64,000 bases of DNA from Riptortus pedestris (taxonomy: Eukaryota > Arthropoda > Insecta > Hemiptera > Alydidae): the NCBI GenBank assembly GCA_019009955.1, contig CM032228.1, positions 3,617,501 through 3,681,500 on the forward strand. Reading direction: 5' to 3'. The notes under the pieces are model-generated. The model ran no database searches and was not told the DNA's origin. It worked only from the letters and a program-made list of their open reading frames with translations. Below are positions 21,660 through 34,215 of the stretch, one piece after another (position 1 is the first letter of the stretch; every line of letters starts with the position of its first letter). Both the position numbers and the translations under genes were made by a program.

Positions 21660-23891
21660 ATATAAAATTGTAACCTCTGTCTGTACATTGATTTTTTTCT
21701 CAAAATTTCACGATAACTTTTCGTTTCACATGTCATAGACCCCATAACTGCATTTTGTTTCTTTCGTGTATGTTTGTTTGTTTGTTTGTTTGTTTGTTTG
21801 TTTGTTTGTTTGTTACCTTTTCACGCATAAACGGCTGAACCGAATTTTATGAAACTTGGTATGTATATTACTACTAACCCAACTTAGACTTTAGGCTATA
21901 TTAAAATTCTCTGAGACTAACAGGAGTGGGGGTTATAAGGGAGGCCTGAAATTAAAAATAGCAATATTTCGTTTTCTATTGGTTTTTCGGCAAATATGTA
22001 CATAATAAAAGTTATTTATTTTATTATTTAGAGTAACTTTTGTTATATACACTTTTTTCGTATACTGAATTATAAACGAGATATACGCTAAAATCTATAG
22101 CGGGAATGAACAATTATATTTGGGACAAAAGACCCAACCGAAATAAATAAAACTCGGTATGTGAATTAGTACTAACGCCTTCCTTATAATAAGCCATACA
22201 AACATTTCTAGGGACGGGCGGGAGTGGGGGTTATAAGGGAGGCCTGGAATTACAAATAGTGATATTTCGTTTCCTATTGGAGTTTTGGCAAATATGCACA
22301 TAACAAAAGTTGTTTATTTTGTTATTTAGAGAAACTTTTATTATATACACTATCGTCGAATAATGAAGTATAAACGAGATATACACTTAAAACTAGGACG
22401 GGAGCCAACAATTTTGTTGGGCACTAACGATTGAACCGAACTTAAAAAAAAAAACTCGGTATGTGAATTATCATTAATTCTTCCAAGATTATAAGCTATA
22501 TTAAAATTTTTAGGTTCAAACAGGAGTGGGGGGTTGTAGAGGCGGCCTAAAAAGAAAAATAGCGATATTTCGTTTCGCGTTGATTTTTCGATAAATATGC
22601 ACATAACAAAAGTTGTTTATTTTGAGTAACATTTGTTGTATTCACTTTTTTTGTAAAATGATGTAAACACGGGATATACGCTAAAACTATAGCCGGAGTA
22701 ATTCATTTTATTAGTGCTTATTTAAGCGTTTTTAATGAATGCATATTATGAAAAATGATTTTGTGTTAAAGTCACATTTGATAACTCTAAATATGATTCG
22801 GATTAGTGAGGTTATTTATCTCCGTCGCCTCCTTCTCATTTATTTATTTTTCCTAGAGAATAAAATTGTTATTTATTTCCAATAGAAATGTATACTATAA
22901 GAGCATATCCGTTATTTAATTTGTATAATGCATTATTTAAACAAAGTCATACTGAATTGGCACAAGGAGCGATAGCGGAAGTTGTAGGGAAGCAAACTCT
23001 TTGGTTCTGCTAATATATATCTTATTATTATATATTTCCGATATTTTGATGTTATTGAAACAAATATGTACCATCATAACAATTAGACGTTAATGGTAAG
23101 GCCATTATGAAAAAAGACAATATCCAGTTAAACTTAATATGATTTAAAGTATTACTTATTTTGCTGGGAGGGCTACAATCTCTTCTCCTCACCCATCTCT
23201 TTGAATATAAATGAAATTATTTTTAGGGTAATACTATTATTTAATTCCGTCAGGTAGATAAATTATTAAAATAATACTCTGAATCAATAATTTAAGAAAA
23301 ACATGGTGTTTAGCCCTCATGCTGGACCGGAAGATGACAGGAGCCTAAACAGTTAATTGAGTTATCTTATTACCAGTGAAACGCTGCCATTCCTGGAAGT
23401 GATTTCCACTGAGCTCTGCTATTACGCTATTACGAATATAATATAATGTACAAAACTATGCTTAAACTACATGTGCTCGGATTGGTTTTTAACAGGAAAT
23501 AAGTTTCATTATATATTTAATTGTAATAAATGCAATCCATGATTATGATTTTAAGTATTCAAAAAGGAGACTTAAGAAGTGGAAAGGGATAGATTAGGAA
23601 CACATTTTTATTTATTTTTCAACAGTCAAATTTCTCATTTATAAGTCGCCTGCCTGACCCTCACGGGAAAACAATACGCCCAGACGGGAAGTGCAGTTGT
23701 AAACATTGAAGCCTTGCCCCAAAAAAATACTATCATCATTCAGCTCACAGCAACGACGGGTATAGACCCTAAACACTGGGACGGGGAAATGTCAAAATAC
23801 TGTGCAAACTAAAGGCTTACCAAAAAAAAATACCACATCATTCAGCCTCAAATGAATTCCCGGGCGAAGCCGGGTACCTTAGCTAGTATAT
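21660..23891 (+). mobile_element. Helitron-like family B, full-length copy
   Basis: It starts after a TA tract with the terminal segment TGTAACCTCTGTCTGTACAT, then a (GTTT)n stretch at 21774-21815, CGTTTTTG-like motifs and inverted internal units to about 22700. Then comes the unique segment matching 620-1330 in reverse, and it ends with a hairpin (CCCGGG...CCGGG) and TACCTTAGCTAGT at 23891. At about 2.2 kb this is the most complete example. No ORF of note. Confidence 0.6.
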
Positions 23892-23897
23892 ATATAT

Positions 23898-24056
23898 ATA
23901 ACTATTAAATGTTACTTGGTAATGTCATCATGATATAAAACAATATGTGTTCAAACTGAACATGATTGTTTACAGTGTTATTGAGGAAGCCTTGTTATTA
24001 ACATCATTATTCGATCAACAATATTTCCCGGGTATCGCAGGGAAACTCAACTAGTT
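23898..24056 (+). mobile_element. Helitron-like 3' end fragment
   Basis: It ends in TTTCCCGGGTATCGCAGGGAAA (hairpin arms TTTCCC and GGGAAA) followed by CTCAACTAG and T, a Helitron-type 3' end. It differs in sequence from the family B and helicase-bearing ends. Confidence 0.4.
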
Positions 24057-24666
24057 TATAAATCAACATGCAATTATTAAAAGTAGAGGGTTTTGTGAAA
24101 GAAGAAAGTATATGGGAGGTAGGTGTCACGTATGACACCTATTTGTCAAATTTGTCCTGGGGTCGCAGCCTTGTCGTTCAAAGGTTAGTAACAGCTGTTA
24201 CAGTTAACCTCTTCGTCTTGTTTCTGCGATTACCTGTGCCTGACTAATTAACGTTTTGGGGGCATTTTTGAACCGTGGTAGGAATTACGTTTTTAAAACG
24301 TTGTTTAAAATATTCATAGTGATATGACTAATAATGGTTTTATTGTGGATGGCAGACATTATAAAGATTGGTTGGCATATATGATCAAAATCAGGCTCGT
24401 CATTGCTAATCTTAGGCAAGATGCGAAAGCTATAGCGATGAAGTAGGTTAGTTGGTGATCAGGGAAAGGGCACAAATTCTGCGCCAGCCAATGTATCAAG
24501 AAGAAGGTGTTATTGGTGCAAAAAATCTGCCCAGAAACATTCAACAATATGCTGTAATATGCTCTAACACAGGTTGCAGGAATCACTCTGAATCTAAATG
24601 TCTCTGCCAGACTGTCAAGGTAATATTTTAATTTATTTGTTAGTGTAGCTGAGAGCCATTCACAGT
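24057..24666. other. No gene seen
   Basis: Unique-looking sequence; the only notable item is a GTGTCACGTATGACAC palindrome at about 24123. The minus-strand frame at 24359-25078 runs through a (TA)n tract (Ile-Tyr repeats) and family A, so it is not a gene. Confidence 0.4.
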
Positions 24667-25395
<729 letters not shown>

Positions 25396-25744
25396 ATTAT
25401 TTATGCTTTTGAATTGCTCTCTGTTTCAGAATGAGCAGAACACGCTCAAATATGATAAGAAGAAAAATAGCCCTCTTAAAATTAATTTTTTCATATTGTT
25501 TTTTATACTATTTGAAGACTTAGATTTTTTTTACACCTTATTTTTCTAATTCAATTATGTTTTTTGGAAAGTGTAAACACAAGTTATTTTTATTGTATTT
25601 GTACTTTAAAATGTGCTACATTTGTATGTAATCCATTAAAAATTGATATTAAAACAGTTTATTTAAAAAATTTAAACTTTTTGTTTGTGGGTCATTAGAG
25701 ACCCATGGTAGTACTAAGTTACTTCAAAACATGCTAGTAGTTAA

Positions 25745-25960
25745 AGGTTAACCAACATATTTGCATCTTTTAGTTTTGAGCCTCTAGTTAAGCCCACAAC
25801 TAGCCTAATTAGGGTTTCCCATTAAAGCAATAAACATTTCGACGAAATTTTACATTTGAAGGCCTCTTATTACTAGCAGAAACAGATGATGTAAAGTGGA
25901 ATGACGTCATGAGCGTGGAATGGATTAGTAGGAAATCTGCTTAGTTTAGGCTACACGTGC
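25745..25960 (+). mobile_element. Degenerate family A right part
   Basis: TTAACCAACATATTTGCATC, a decayed CCTCTAGTTAAGCCCAC segment, and TAGGAAATCTGCTTAGTTTA near 25930. The stem-loop is destroyed. Older than most copies here. Confidence 0.4.
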
Positions 25961-25974
25961 GCACTGACTAGCTA

Positions 25975-26206
25975 CAATTAGTGGGGGTACTGCTCCAGAA
26001 TAGTTATAGCCTAAGTACGGCAGGGTCGGCACTGCGGGAACGACAGTGCTCTCTCTGCCTTGTGGAGCTGCCTGTCTGCACAACAGCCAAACACCTCGCT
26101 AACTGTGAAGAGCACAGTTCCATACAAAGATTTTTGTATCTTTTTTCATAAACTGGGGGATGGTTACTGCATTAAGCTTAAGGATTATATATTATAGTAT
26201 TATAGT
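25975..26206. other. No gene seen
   Basis: Mixed-composition sequence without an ORF or known repeat. Confidence 0.4.
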
Positions 26207-26836
26207 ATTCTATTCACGGTTTCAGTTCTATTCTATTTTATATTCAATGAATTGCTTCTTGAGCAGTGGCGGCTTGCGTATAGCCACTGTGGAACTGCAG
26301 CACCCCCAATTTCCACTTGATATTATCTAGAACATTTAATATAATGAGCCTTTTTCTTTAATTCTTTCTTTATATTGGGTATGGGATTAAGTTGTAATTG
26401 TTTTTCCATACACAGTATTGATGGCATCACAAACATTTCATCTAACCTTTCGATACATGAATTTAAAAGGTGGTGTGTATGTATGCTGCTAAACACAGTT
26501 TCAGACTTTTGTTTGGAGTCAAACAGCAGCTATTCATATCACATCGAAATACAGCGTTCGCGGGAAGTTCTCCTCTACAATCCTTCGAAGAAAAAACAAA
26601 TTATCTGTAAGTTGTCTCTGATGAAGCGTGGTTGCTATAAACATTGCCAAGCAAATGGCCCATTTCCGCAGCACTTTTCTTCGAAGGATTGTAGAGGAGA
26701 ACTTCCCGCGAACGCTGTATTTCGATGTGGAAATTGGGGGTGCTGCAGTTCCACAGTGCCTGTACGCGAGTCGCCACTGCTCAAGAAGCACTTCATTGAA
26801 TATAAAATAGAATAGAACTGAAACCGTGAATAGAAT
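26207..26836. repeat. Long interrupted inverted repeat
   Basis: The outer left arm 26207-26316 pairs with 26727-26836 (shared CTATTCACGGTTTCAG, GAGCAGTGGCG, GGAACTGCAGCACCCCCAAT). The inner left arm 26540-26594 pairs with 26675-26729 (CATCGAAATACAGCG, TCCTCTACAATCCTTCGAAG). On the right the two arms are contiguous. On the left they are separated by about 223 bp of unrelated sequence. The original hairpin therefore had arms of about 165 bp and an 80-bp loop. The CAGTGGCG motif resembles hAT termini, but the bases outside it are also inverted. Frames on either strand here are by-products. Confidence 0.8.
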
Positions 26837-26929
26837 AGAAGAAAGTTGCCTTGCCTTGATGCCATCCAGAAGTCTGCCATGGAGCCAAACTGGAGGAAAA
26901 GAGTCGCGGTCGATACAGAAATAGATCAA

Positions 26930-27188
26930 GGATGAGCAGGCTAGGAATTTAGTGGCAATTGAAGCAACATTTATTTTGACATATTACAGAATACACCATG
27001 TGACATTGGCAGAATACATTCTACTACTATATAACATTAATGGCTGCCTCGTTGATAAAACTAGCCACTGTTGGATCTGGTAGCATTGATTCCGTCATTC
27101 AGTGACGTTATTCCCATCGTGCAGGGTCCCCAACCTGCAAATAAACACATTTACGATTATTTATTGACGTAACATTGTCTTGAGCCAT
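26930..27188. other. No gene seen
   Basis: Sequence between the inverted repeat and the next family A copy; nothing supported. Confidence 0.4.
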
Positions 27189-27812
27189 TTTTTAGCAGAT
27201 TTCCCTTAAGGGAAATCAGCTATTGAGGTCGTACTCATGACGCGAGTTTCGAAACATTTCTTCAAATGTCCATCGATCCTACCCAGGAGATGACAAAAAT
27301 GAGGTCCGTTCAAAATTATATCTATATCTATATCATATATTTGTCTGTTAACGCTCTAGCAGTCGCAATTTTTGTTTGATCGTTACGAAACTCGGAATTT
27401 AATCGTTTTATGTAAACAGGAAGATCAAGTTCGTTAATGGCTGAAATCGGACCAGTGGAAGGGGGGGTTTAGAGGGGGGAAGTTTCGGAAAATTCGAAAT
27501 ATCTCCGTTATTAGGCGTAGGATCGAAAAATGGTATAGAATTAATCTTATTGCAAATTAAATTTACTATAAATATTGTTCTATACATTTATTCTGTATCT
27601 TGAATATTAACCGAGATATTTGCATTTATATTGTGAGTGGTCCGGGCTTTCCGCCGAGAGTTCTGGCGGCCGTTTTCTTAACTATTCGTCTCTCGTGAAT
27701 AGGTCTAGAGATACCTTCCTACTACAGTATTTATTGGGCAGATTTCTCTATTGTAAAACTTCACGTGGGAAATCTGCTTAGTTTACGCAGCCCCTGCGCG
27801 ACGGAGTTTTTT
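27189..27812 (+). mobile_element. Family A copy, short subtype, full length
   Basis: Complete ends flanked by T runs. The core is a short TATATC repeat rather than pure TA. It belongs to the subgroup with GAGAGTTCTGGCGGCCG before the right end. The terminal stem-loop reads CGCAGCCCCTGCGCGACGGAG. Confidence 0.8.
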
Positions 27813-28239
27813 TTCTTTTCCTTCTAATAACCCTATGAGGAGTTATTTATTTGAATACATGTTCTATTGCCACATGGCATATTATATGTATGATTATGTT
27901 TAAATACATTTTTATTTTTCAATATATACACGTTAATCAACCATCTAATCAAATATAATACAAAACAAATAATAAAAAAAAATATTAAAATAAGTAAGAT
28001 AATTACAAATAAAATTAATAAATGAAAAAAACAAATCGATTAAAGTCAATCCCAAGCAATGTTTAATTTGCGAGTCTATGGAAGGTAAATATATTGAATT
28101 ATAATTCCCATTCCTCACAATCAACTTTCCATTCTAATGTATTTTTGCTACATCCATATCTATACTTATGATAAACTTTAGTTCTTTATTATATTTATTA
28201 AATATAACATAGTTGCGAAAATTAAATACAAGAATAATT
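27813..28239. other. No gene seen
   Basis: Very AT-rich sequence with no supported feature. Confidence 0.4.
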
Positions 28240-28977
28240 GAACAGAAATAGTCACGTATTTGGGAAGTACGAAGTAGATCAAAGAGGTCGACAGTTGTTC
28301 TCGGTAAGACCCGATCTTTCTGGACGTGTCTTGGCCTCATCCTTTGATGTTTTTCCGCCGATCTATATAAGGGACCTTGACCAGCCTGACAGTTTAGTAC
28401 ATGAGGTACTTGTTTTTATTTTGCATGCTTGCACGTTTTTCTTTCACTTAGTTTTCTTCGCATGCCCTTCTTCTACGCATGATTTTTCTTTTGGTCTTTC
28501 TTCTTTAGTCAGGTGTAGGGAAAAAAAAAAAAAAAAAAAAAAAAACCACTGACAGTTTAGTTTGTTCTCAGCTGTCTTCAAGTTATCATCAGTGCTACAG
28601 TACGACTTAGTGCAGTGCGGGTAAGTGTTTTTATGTGAAGAACAGTGTTGTGCCGTAACTCTGTAAGTAACATTATAGTGCCGTGTTTAAGACAGTGCAG
28701 TGCCGGTAACTCCGCGAAGTAAAGGAACAGTGCAGTGCGTCTTTTTGTGAACTTCAGTGACCTTGAGTGAATTATTGGATTGTGTAATAAGAAGAACAGT
28801 GACGCTATCAGTGCATACTGTGAGTAGTAATTAAGAATAATTAACCAAGTGTATAGTGCATTATTAAATAAATTATGCAGTGATAAAAACTGTGAAGCTT
28901 GTGTGTGTTTAATTTTGCAATCCAAAAGAACTCTAATAAACAACGTTTATTACTGATTTTGTAATAAAAACGTAACA
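28240..28977 (+). mobile_element. Candidate solo LTR or retroelement 5' leader
   Basis: A TATA box and initiator at 28364-28391 are followed by about 590 bp rich in GTGCAGTG/AACAGTG motifs, a 27-base A run at 28519-28545 and a duplicated CTGACAGTTTAGT (28386 and 28547). It ends in AATAAAAACGTAACA at 28977. A promoter followed by a short-motif-rich leader and a polyadenylation-like ACA end suggests an LTR, but no partner LTR, PBS or coding sequence is seen and the left boundary is unknown. Confidence 0.3.
28364..28391 (+). promoter_or_regulatory. Candidate core promoter (TATA plus initiator)
   Basis: TATATAAGG at 28364 and GACAGTTTAG with the candidate +1 A at about 28391 are 27 bases apart, the usual insect TATA-to-Inr spacing. 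No ORF follows. Confidence 0.35.
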
Positions 28978-28989
28978 ATATGAGGTGGT

Positions 28990-29115
28990 TCTTGGGGCAC
29001 TTAGGAGGTTATTTAATGTGTAAGGGTCACTAAATCAATTCCAACTGTCCAAGTGGGAATCGAACCCTCGACTCCCAAGTGACCCACGTCTTATCAGCTG
29101 GCTAACCTTGACCTC
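28990..29115 (-). repeat. tRNA-derived SINE, partial
   Basis: On the minus strand: GGTTAGCCAGCTGATAAG (box A) and GAGGGTTCGATTCCCAC (a near-perfect box B), then TTGGACAGTTGGAATTG and TTAGTGACCC. This copy has the best box B in the window but lacks the 3' body. Confidence 0.65.
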
Positions 29116-29183
29116 AAGTACAACAATTGTTCAAAGATTTGTTGGTAGTGATAAATCAAAACAAAATACTCCATATTCTTAAA

Positions 29184-31180
29184 ATGTATAAAATAACAAT
29201 ATTCTCCGAGCATCGCATCCTCCTACTATACTAACAGTGTACATTTATTACTAACTATCCTTATTTGATGTGGTTGTCGGTGCAACTCCCAACTGGATAT
29301 TGTCCTCCAAAATGTATAAAATAACAATATTCTCCGAGCATCGCATCCTCCTACTATACTAACATTGTACATTTATTACTAACTATCCTTATTAGACCTG
29401 GTCGCAACTCCCAACTGTATATTGTCCTCCAAAATGTATAAAATAACAATATTCTCCGAGCATCGCATCCTCCTACTATACTAACATTGTACATTTATTA
29501 CTAACTATCCTTATTTGATGTGGTTGTCGGTGCAACTCCCAACTGGATATTGTCCTCCAAAATGTATAAAATAACAATATTCTCCGAGCATCGCATCCTC
29601 CTACTATACTAACATTGTACATTTATTACTAACTATCCTTATTAGACCTGGTCGCAACTCCCAACTGTATATTGTCCTCCAAAATGTATAAAATAACAAT
29701 ATTCTCCGAGCATCGCATCCTCCTACTATACTAACATTGTACATTTATTACTAACTATCCTTATTTGATGTGGTTGTCGGTGCAACTCCCAACTGGATAT
29801 TGTCCTCCAAAATGTATAAAATAACAATATTCTCCGAGCATCGCATCCTCCTACTATACTAACATTGTACATTTATTACTAACTATCCTTATTAGACCTG
29901 GTCGCAACTCCCAACTGTATATTGTCCTCCAAAATGTATAAAATAACAATATTCTCCGAGCATCGCATCCTCCTACTATACTAACATTGTACATTTATTA
30001 CTAACTATCCTTATTTGATGTGGTTGTCGGTGCAACTCCCAACTGGATATTGTCCTCCAAAATGTATAAAATAACAATATTCTCCGAGCATCGCATCCTC
30101 CTACTATACTAACATTGTACATTTATTACTAACTATCCTTATTAGACCTGGTCGCAACTCCCAACTGTATATTGTCCTCCAAAATGTATAAAATAACAAT
30201 ATTCTCCGAGCATCGCATCCTCCTACTATACTAACATTGTACATTTATTACTAACTATCCTTATTTGATGTGGTTGTCGGTGCAACTCCCAACTGGATAT
30301 TGTCCTCCAAAATGTATAAAATAACAATATTCTCCGAGCATCGCAGCCTCCTACTATACTAACATTGTACATTTATTACTAAACTATCCTTATTAGACCT
30401 GGTCGCAACTCCCAACTGGATATTGTCCTCCAAAATGTATAAAATAACAATATTCTCCGAGCATCGCATCCTCCTACTATACTAACATTGTACATGTATT
30501 ACTAACTATCCTTATTAGACCTGGTCGCAACTCCCAACTGGATATTGTCCTCCAAAATGTATAAAATAACAATATTCTCCGAGCATCGCATCCTCCTACT
30601 ATACTAACATTGTACATGTATTACTAACTATCCTTATTAGACATGGTCGCAACTCCCAACTGGATATTGTCCTCCAAAATGTATAAAATAACAATATTCT
30701 CCGAGCATCGCATCCTCCTACTATATAACATTGTACATGTATTACTAACTATCCTTATTCGACCTGGTAGCAACTCCCAACTGGATATTGTCCTCCAAAA
30801 TGTATAAAATAACAATATTCTCCGAGCATCGCATCCTCCTACTATACTAACATTGTACATGTATTACTAACTATCCTTATTAGACATGGTCGCAACTCCC
30901 AACTGTATATTGTCCTCCAAAATGTATAAAATAACAATATTCTCCGAGCATCGCATCCTCCTACTATACTAACATTGTACATGTATTACTAACTATCCTT
31001 ATTGGACGTGGTTGTCGGTGCAACTCCCAACTGGATATTGTCCTCCAAAATGTATAAAATAACAATATTCTCCGAGCATCGCATCCTCCTACTATACTAA
31101 CATTGTACATTTATTACTAACTATCCTTATTTGACATGGTTGTCGGTGCAACTCCCAACTGGATATTGTCCTCCAAAAAC
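29184..31180 (+). repeat. Satellite with 122/128-bp alternating units (250-bp HOR)
   Basis: The motif CCAAAATGTATAAAATAACA recurs at 29307, 29429, 29557 and 29807, giving alternating steps of 122 and 128 bp. The 128-bp version has GATGTGGTTGTCGGTGCAAC where the 122-bp version has GACCTGGTCGCAAC. The pair repeats as a 250-bp higher-order unit up to about 30307. After that 122-bp monomers run singly (about 30430-30920), then 128-type again to 31180. About 16 monomers; no coding role. Confidence 0.9.
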
Positions 31181-31372
31181 TGACTATGTAGTATTGTACA
31201 ACCTGTTTGATTGTTGTACATACTTCTCCTTCGCCAAATAGCTTTGTTCAGAGCCCGACTGGCCAGGTCGGCAAATGCCCACAGCCCTAAGGGGGCCCAC
31301 GGGAAAAAAAGAAAATAATAAATATATTAAGGTATTGATTTTGTTAACACCCCAAATAATATTTATTTACAT

Positions 31373-31930
31373 TTTAGCTGATTTAAGGGAAATCAGCCAT
31401 TGAGGTCGTACTTATGATGCAATTTTCGAAATTTTTCTTCAAATGTCCATCGATCCTACGTAGTAGATTTTAGCATTTTTCAGCCTTCAGCAAACCCCCA
31501 CTTCTATTCATGTTATATAAACAATACTCTGTTATATCATTTTCAAGAGACCTTTATTATTCGAGATATAGATGCAAATATATTCTGGTGCCCCCTCCCG
31601 TCTTAAGTTCTTGGACTACTATAATTTGATTGATAAACATTGTTCTGATTCATTATAAATTACAGTACTAGATGTAGTAAATACTTTTCAATAAAATTAA
31701 TATATTATATTCTGATTTTTTTCAGTTATTGTGTTTCTTTACGGTGTGCCGTTGGCAGACCTGTTTGTTTACATTTGAGACGCTTACCGCCGGAAGTAGA
31801 AGGATTTCTACGGTTTATATTTATTCACCTAATACTCAAGATGGTGTTGTGTTAGCAGTAAGTAGGTTTATCTATTATTAACCTTCACGAGGGAAATCTG
31901 CATAGTTTACGCAGCCCCTGCGTGACGGAC
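31373..31930 (+). mobile_element. Family A long subtype, internally deleted
   Basis: The left hairpin is shortened (AGCTGATTTAAGGGAAATC). A deletion from CCTACGTAGTAGAT to TTTTAGCATTTTTCAGCC removes the (TA)n core and the G-rich segment. The right part and end (CACGAGGGAAATCTGC, CGCAGCCCCTGCGTGACGGAC) are intact. Confidence 0.7.
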
Positions 31931-31939
31931 GTTTGTGAA

Positions 31940-33283
31940 TACATATTCCTATTAGCAAATGTTACGCTTCTATTTTGCACCTTATGCTATTCTTAAAGGT
32001 TTTTTTTCAAAAAAATGGTAATATATTCTATTATGAAGTAGTATGAATTATGTATGCCCATTTTATTACCTCAATGTCACCAGCTACTTATTTTACTAAT
32101 TTCAATTAAAAATATTCTTATTAAAGACATGCTAGTAAAAGTATGATGATATATATATATATATTTGTTACTAATTAAAACATCGTTTGTATTATATTTG
32201 GTTAAACATTGATCTGGGGGTGACAGGGCTGATTTTGCCAACAGAGCTGCCTGCCCGGTGCCGGCTTTGTTGAATATTTCTTTTGCCATTTGATCTCGGT
32301 TAATATTACATCAAACAGAGTAAAATTCCTTGACAAATATATAGTGCCTCAAAGAGAATACCTATCATTGGTAAACATTCTGGATTACAACAATGAAAGT
32401 AAAGTAAATGATATTTTTTGTTTCTTATCAAAAGTTTGTGAAAGTTAAGAATATAGAAGAAAGAATTGTATTATTTTTTTATGGGGGTGCTTATTCAATA
32501 ATAATCGGCAAATTATTTATTATATGCAGTTATACTTATTATTAGAAGAGTTATACTTATCTTAGATAATATTCATGTTAATCTGATATGTTAGAAAACT
32601 GATCTTTATTTAGACATTAAAAAAGAATGAATTAATCTACATTTACATTAAATTATAACCTATTGAATTCAGTATTATAATCATTTAGATTAATATTAAT
32701 ATTGTATTACGTGCCAATGTATATGCTGTTCAGTTGTAATTATAGGAATTATTATTATTTTATTTACACATACTTTAAGAAGTATAATATACTAATAACC
32801 ATACTAACACTAATTGGCCAGACTCTTGGCAACATGTTGTAAACAGAAGTCAATAAAATATCTATCTATCTATCTATCTATCTATCTAACTCGGTTAATA
32901 TATTCAGTTATTGTAGAACATCCAGTTCACCTTATCAGAGCTAAAACATGTGACCACAATTTTGGTAAGCTGATGTCGTGGGACTAATAGAACATATAGA
33001 CACCAACCAAAGATAGTTCATACAGCGCTCCCTATCAAGGTTATTTATTAACGTTAGGAAGGTAATATTCAACAATTTGTTGTTGAAACATCATCAAAAT
33101 AAATTGTGGCCAAACAGTAATAGGTTGTAGGCAATGTTGGCACTATATGTGTAATGTATGTACTTCATCTTAATTATGGTTGAATCACTTGGCTTCGACA
33201 CAACATTAGCCTTCAACACTGATCATCATTGATTTAATAAAAGTGACACAAGTTCGGGGGAAATGTCATAAACCTCAAGACGA
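31940..33283. other. No gene seen; simple-repeat tail at 32858-32888
   Basis: AT-rich sequence. AATAAAATA followed by (TCTA)n at 32848-32888 looks like the 3' tail of an old non-LTR element. The minus frame 32077-32289 has no recognisable domain. Confidence 0.4.
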
Positions 33284-33401
33284 CTAGCAGATTTCCCTAA
33301 AGATAAATCGGCTATTGAGGTTGACACTCATGACGCGATTTACGAAAAACGTCCTCAAATGTCCATCGATCCTACCCAGCAGACGAAAATGAGCTCCATT
33401 C

Positions 33402-33455
<54 letters not shown>

Positions 33456-33596
33456 CATTTTGAACGGACCTCATTTTAGCAGATTTCCCTCAAGGGAAAT
33501 CAGCTATTGAGGTTGTACTCATGACGGAATTTTCGACATTTTTCTTCAAATGTCCATCGATCCTACCTAGTAGTTGAAAATGAGGTCCGTTCAAAA

Positions 33597-33685
<89 letters not shown>

Positions 33686-34215
33686 ACCGCTCTAGCGGTC
33701 GTAATTTTTGTTAGATCGTTACCAAACTCGATAATTATTCATTTTATGTAAATAGAAAGATCAAGTTCATTAATGGCTGAAATAGGACCAGTGGGAGGAG
33801 CGGTTAAAAGTGGGGGATTTTCAAAAATTCGAAATATGTCCGTTGCTATACGTCGGATCGAAAAATTGTATAGAACCAATCTTATTGCAAATTACATTTA
33901 CTATAAATATTGTAATATACATTTATTCCCTATCTTGCATATTAACCGAGATATTTGCCATTTTATGAAATCGGGGGGATAACGGATGAGAGTGAGTTTC
34001 CCGCCAAAAGCTAGGTCGGCCGTTTTCTTAACTCTTCGGGTCTCGTGAAAATTCTCTATTGTAAAACTACACGTGGGAAATCTGCTTAGTTTACGCAGCC
34101 CCTGCGTGACGGACCTCATTTTCATTATCTCCGGGGTAGGATCGATGGACGCTTGAGGAAGGAGTTATGAGTATGACCTCAATAGCTGATTTCCCTTAAC
34201 GGGAATCAGCTAAAA
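33284..34215. mobile_element. Family A fold-back derivative (left end facing left end)
   Basis: 33284-33400 is a forward left end (AGCAGATTTCCC, CATCGATCCTACCCAGC, GAGCTCCATTCAAAA). After (TA)n the same left end follows in reverse (TTTTGAACGGACCTCATTTT at 33458, continuing 34114-34215 with TAGGATCGATGG and a CAATAGCTGATTTCCC hairpin). The right-end stem-loop is absent. A complete family A copy at 33475-34114 interrupts it. GGACCTCATTTT occurs at both junctions. Confidence 0.6.
33475..34114 (+). mobile_element. Family A copy, short subtype, full length
   Basis: It has the left hairpin, a (TA)n core of about 80 bp, CCGCTCTAGCGGTCG, the CCCGCCAAAAGCTAGG segment, CACGTGGGAAATCTGC, the stem-loop and GACGGAC. 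The usual terminal T run is missing and it joins directly to CTCATTTT of the enclosing element. Confidence 0.75.

Noticed and set aside
26375..26929. Overlapping frames on both strands
   Set aside because: Mirror images caused by the long inverted repeat, not genes.
28238..28552. 104-codon frame after the TATA box region
   Set aside because: It starts upstream of the TATA box, ends in a poly-A run (Lys) and shows no domain.
29184..31180. Possible CRISPR-like regular array
   Set aside because: Units are contiguous with no unique spacers; it is a eukaryotic satellite with a higher-order period.
32077..32289. 70-codon minus-strand frame
   Set aside because: No recognisable motif and it ends in low-complexity TA sequence.
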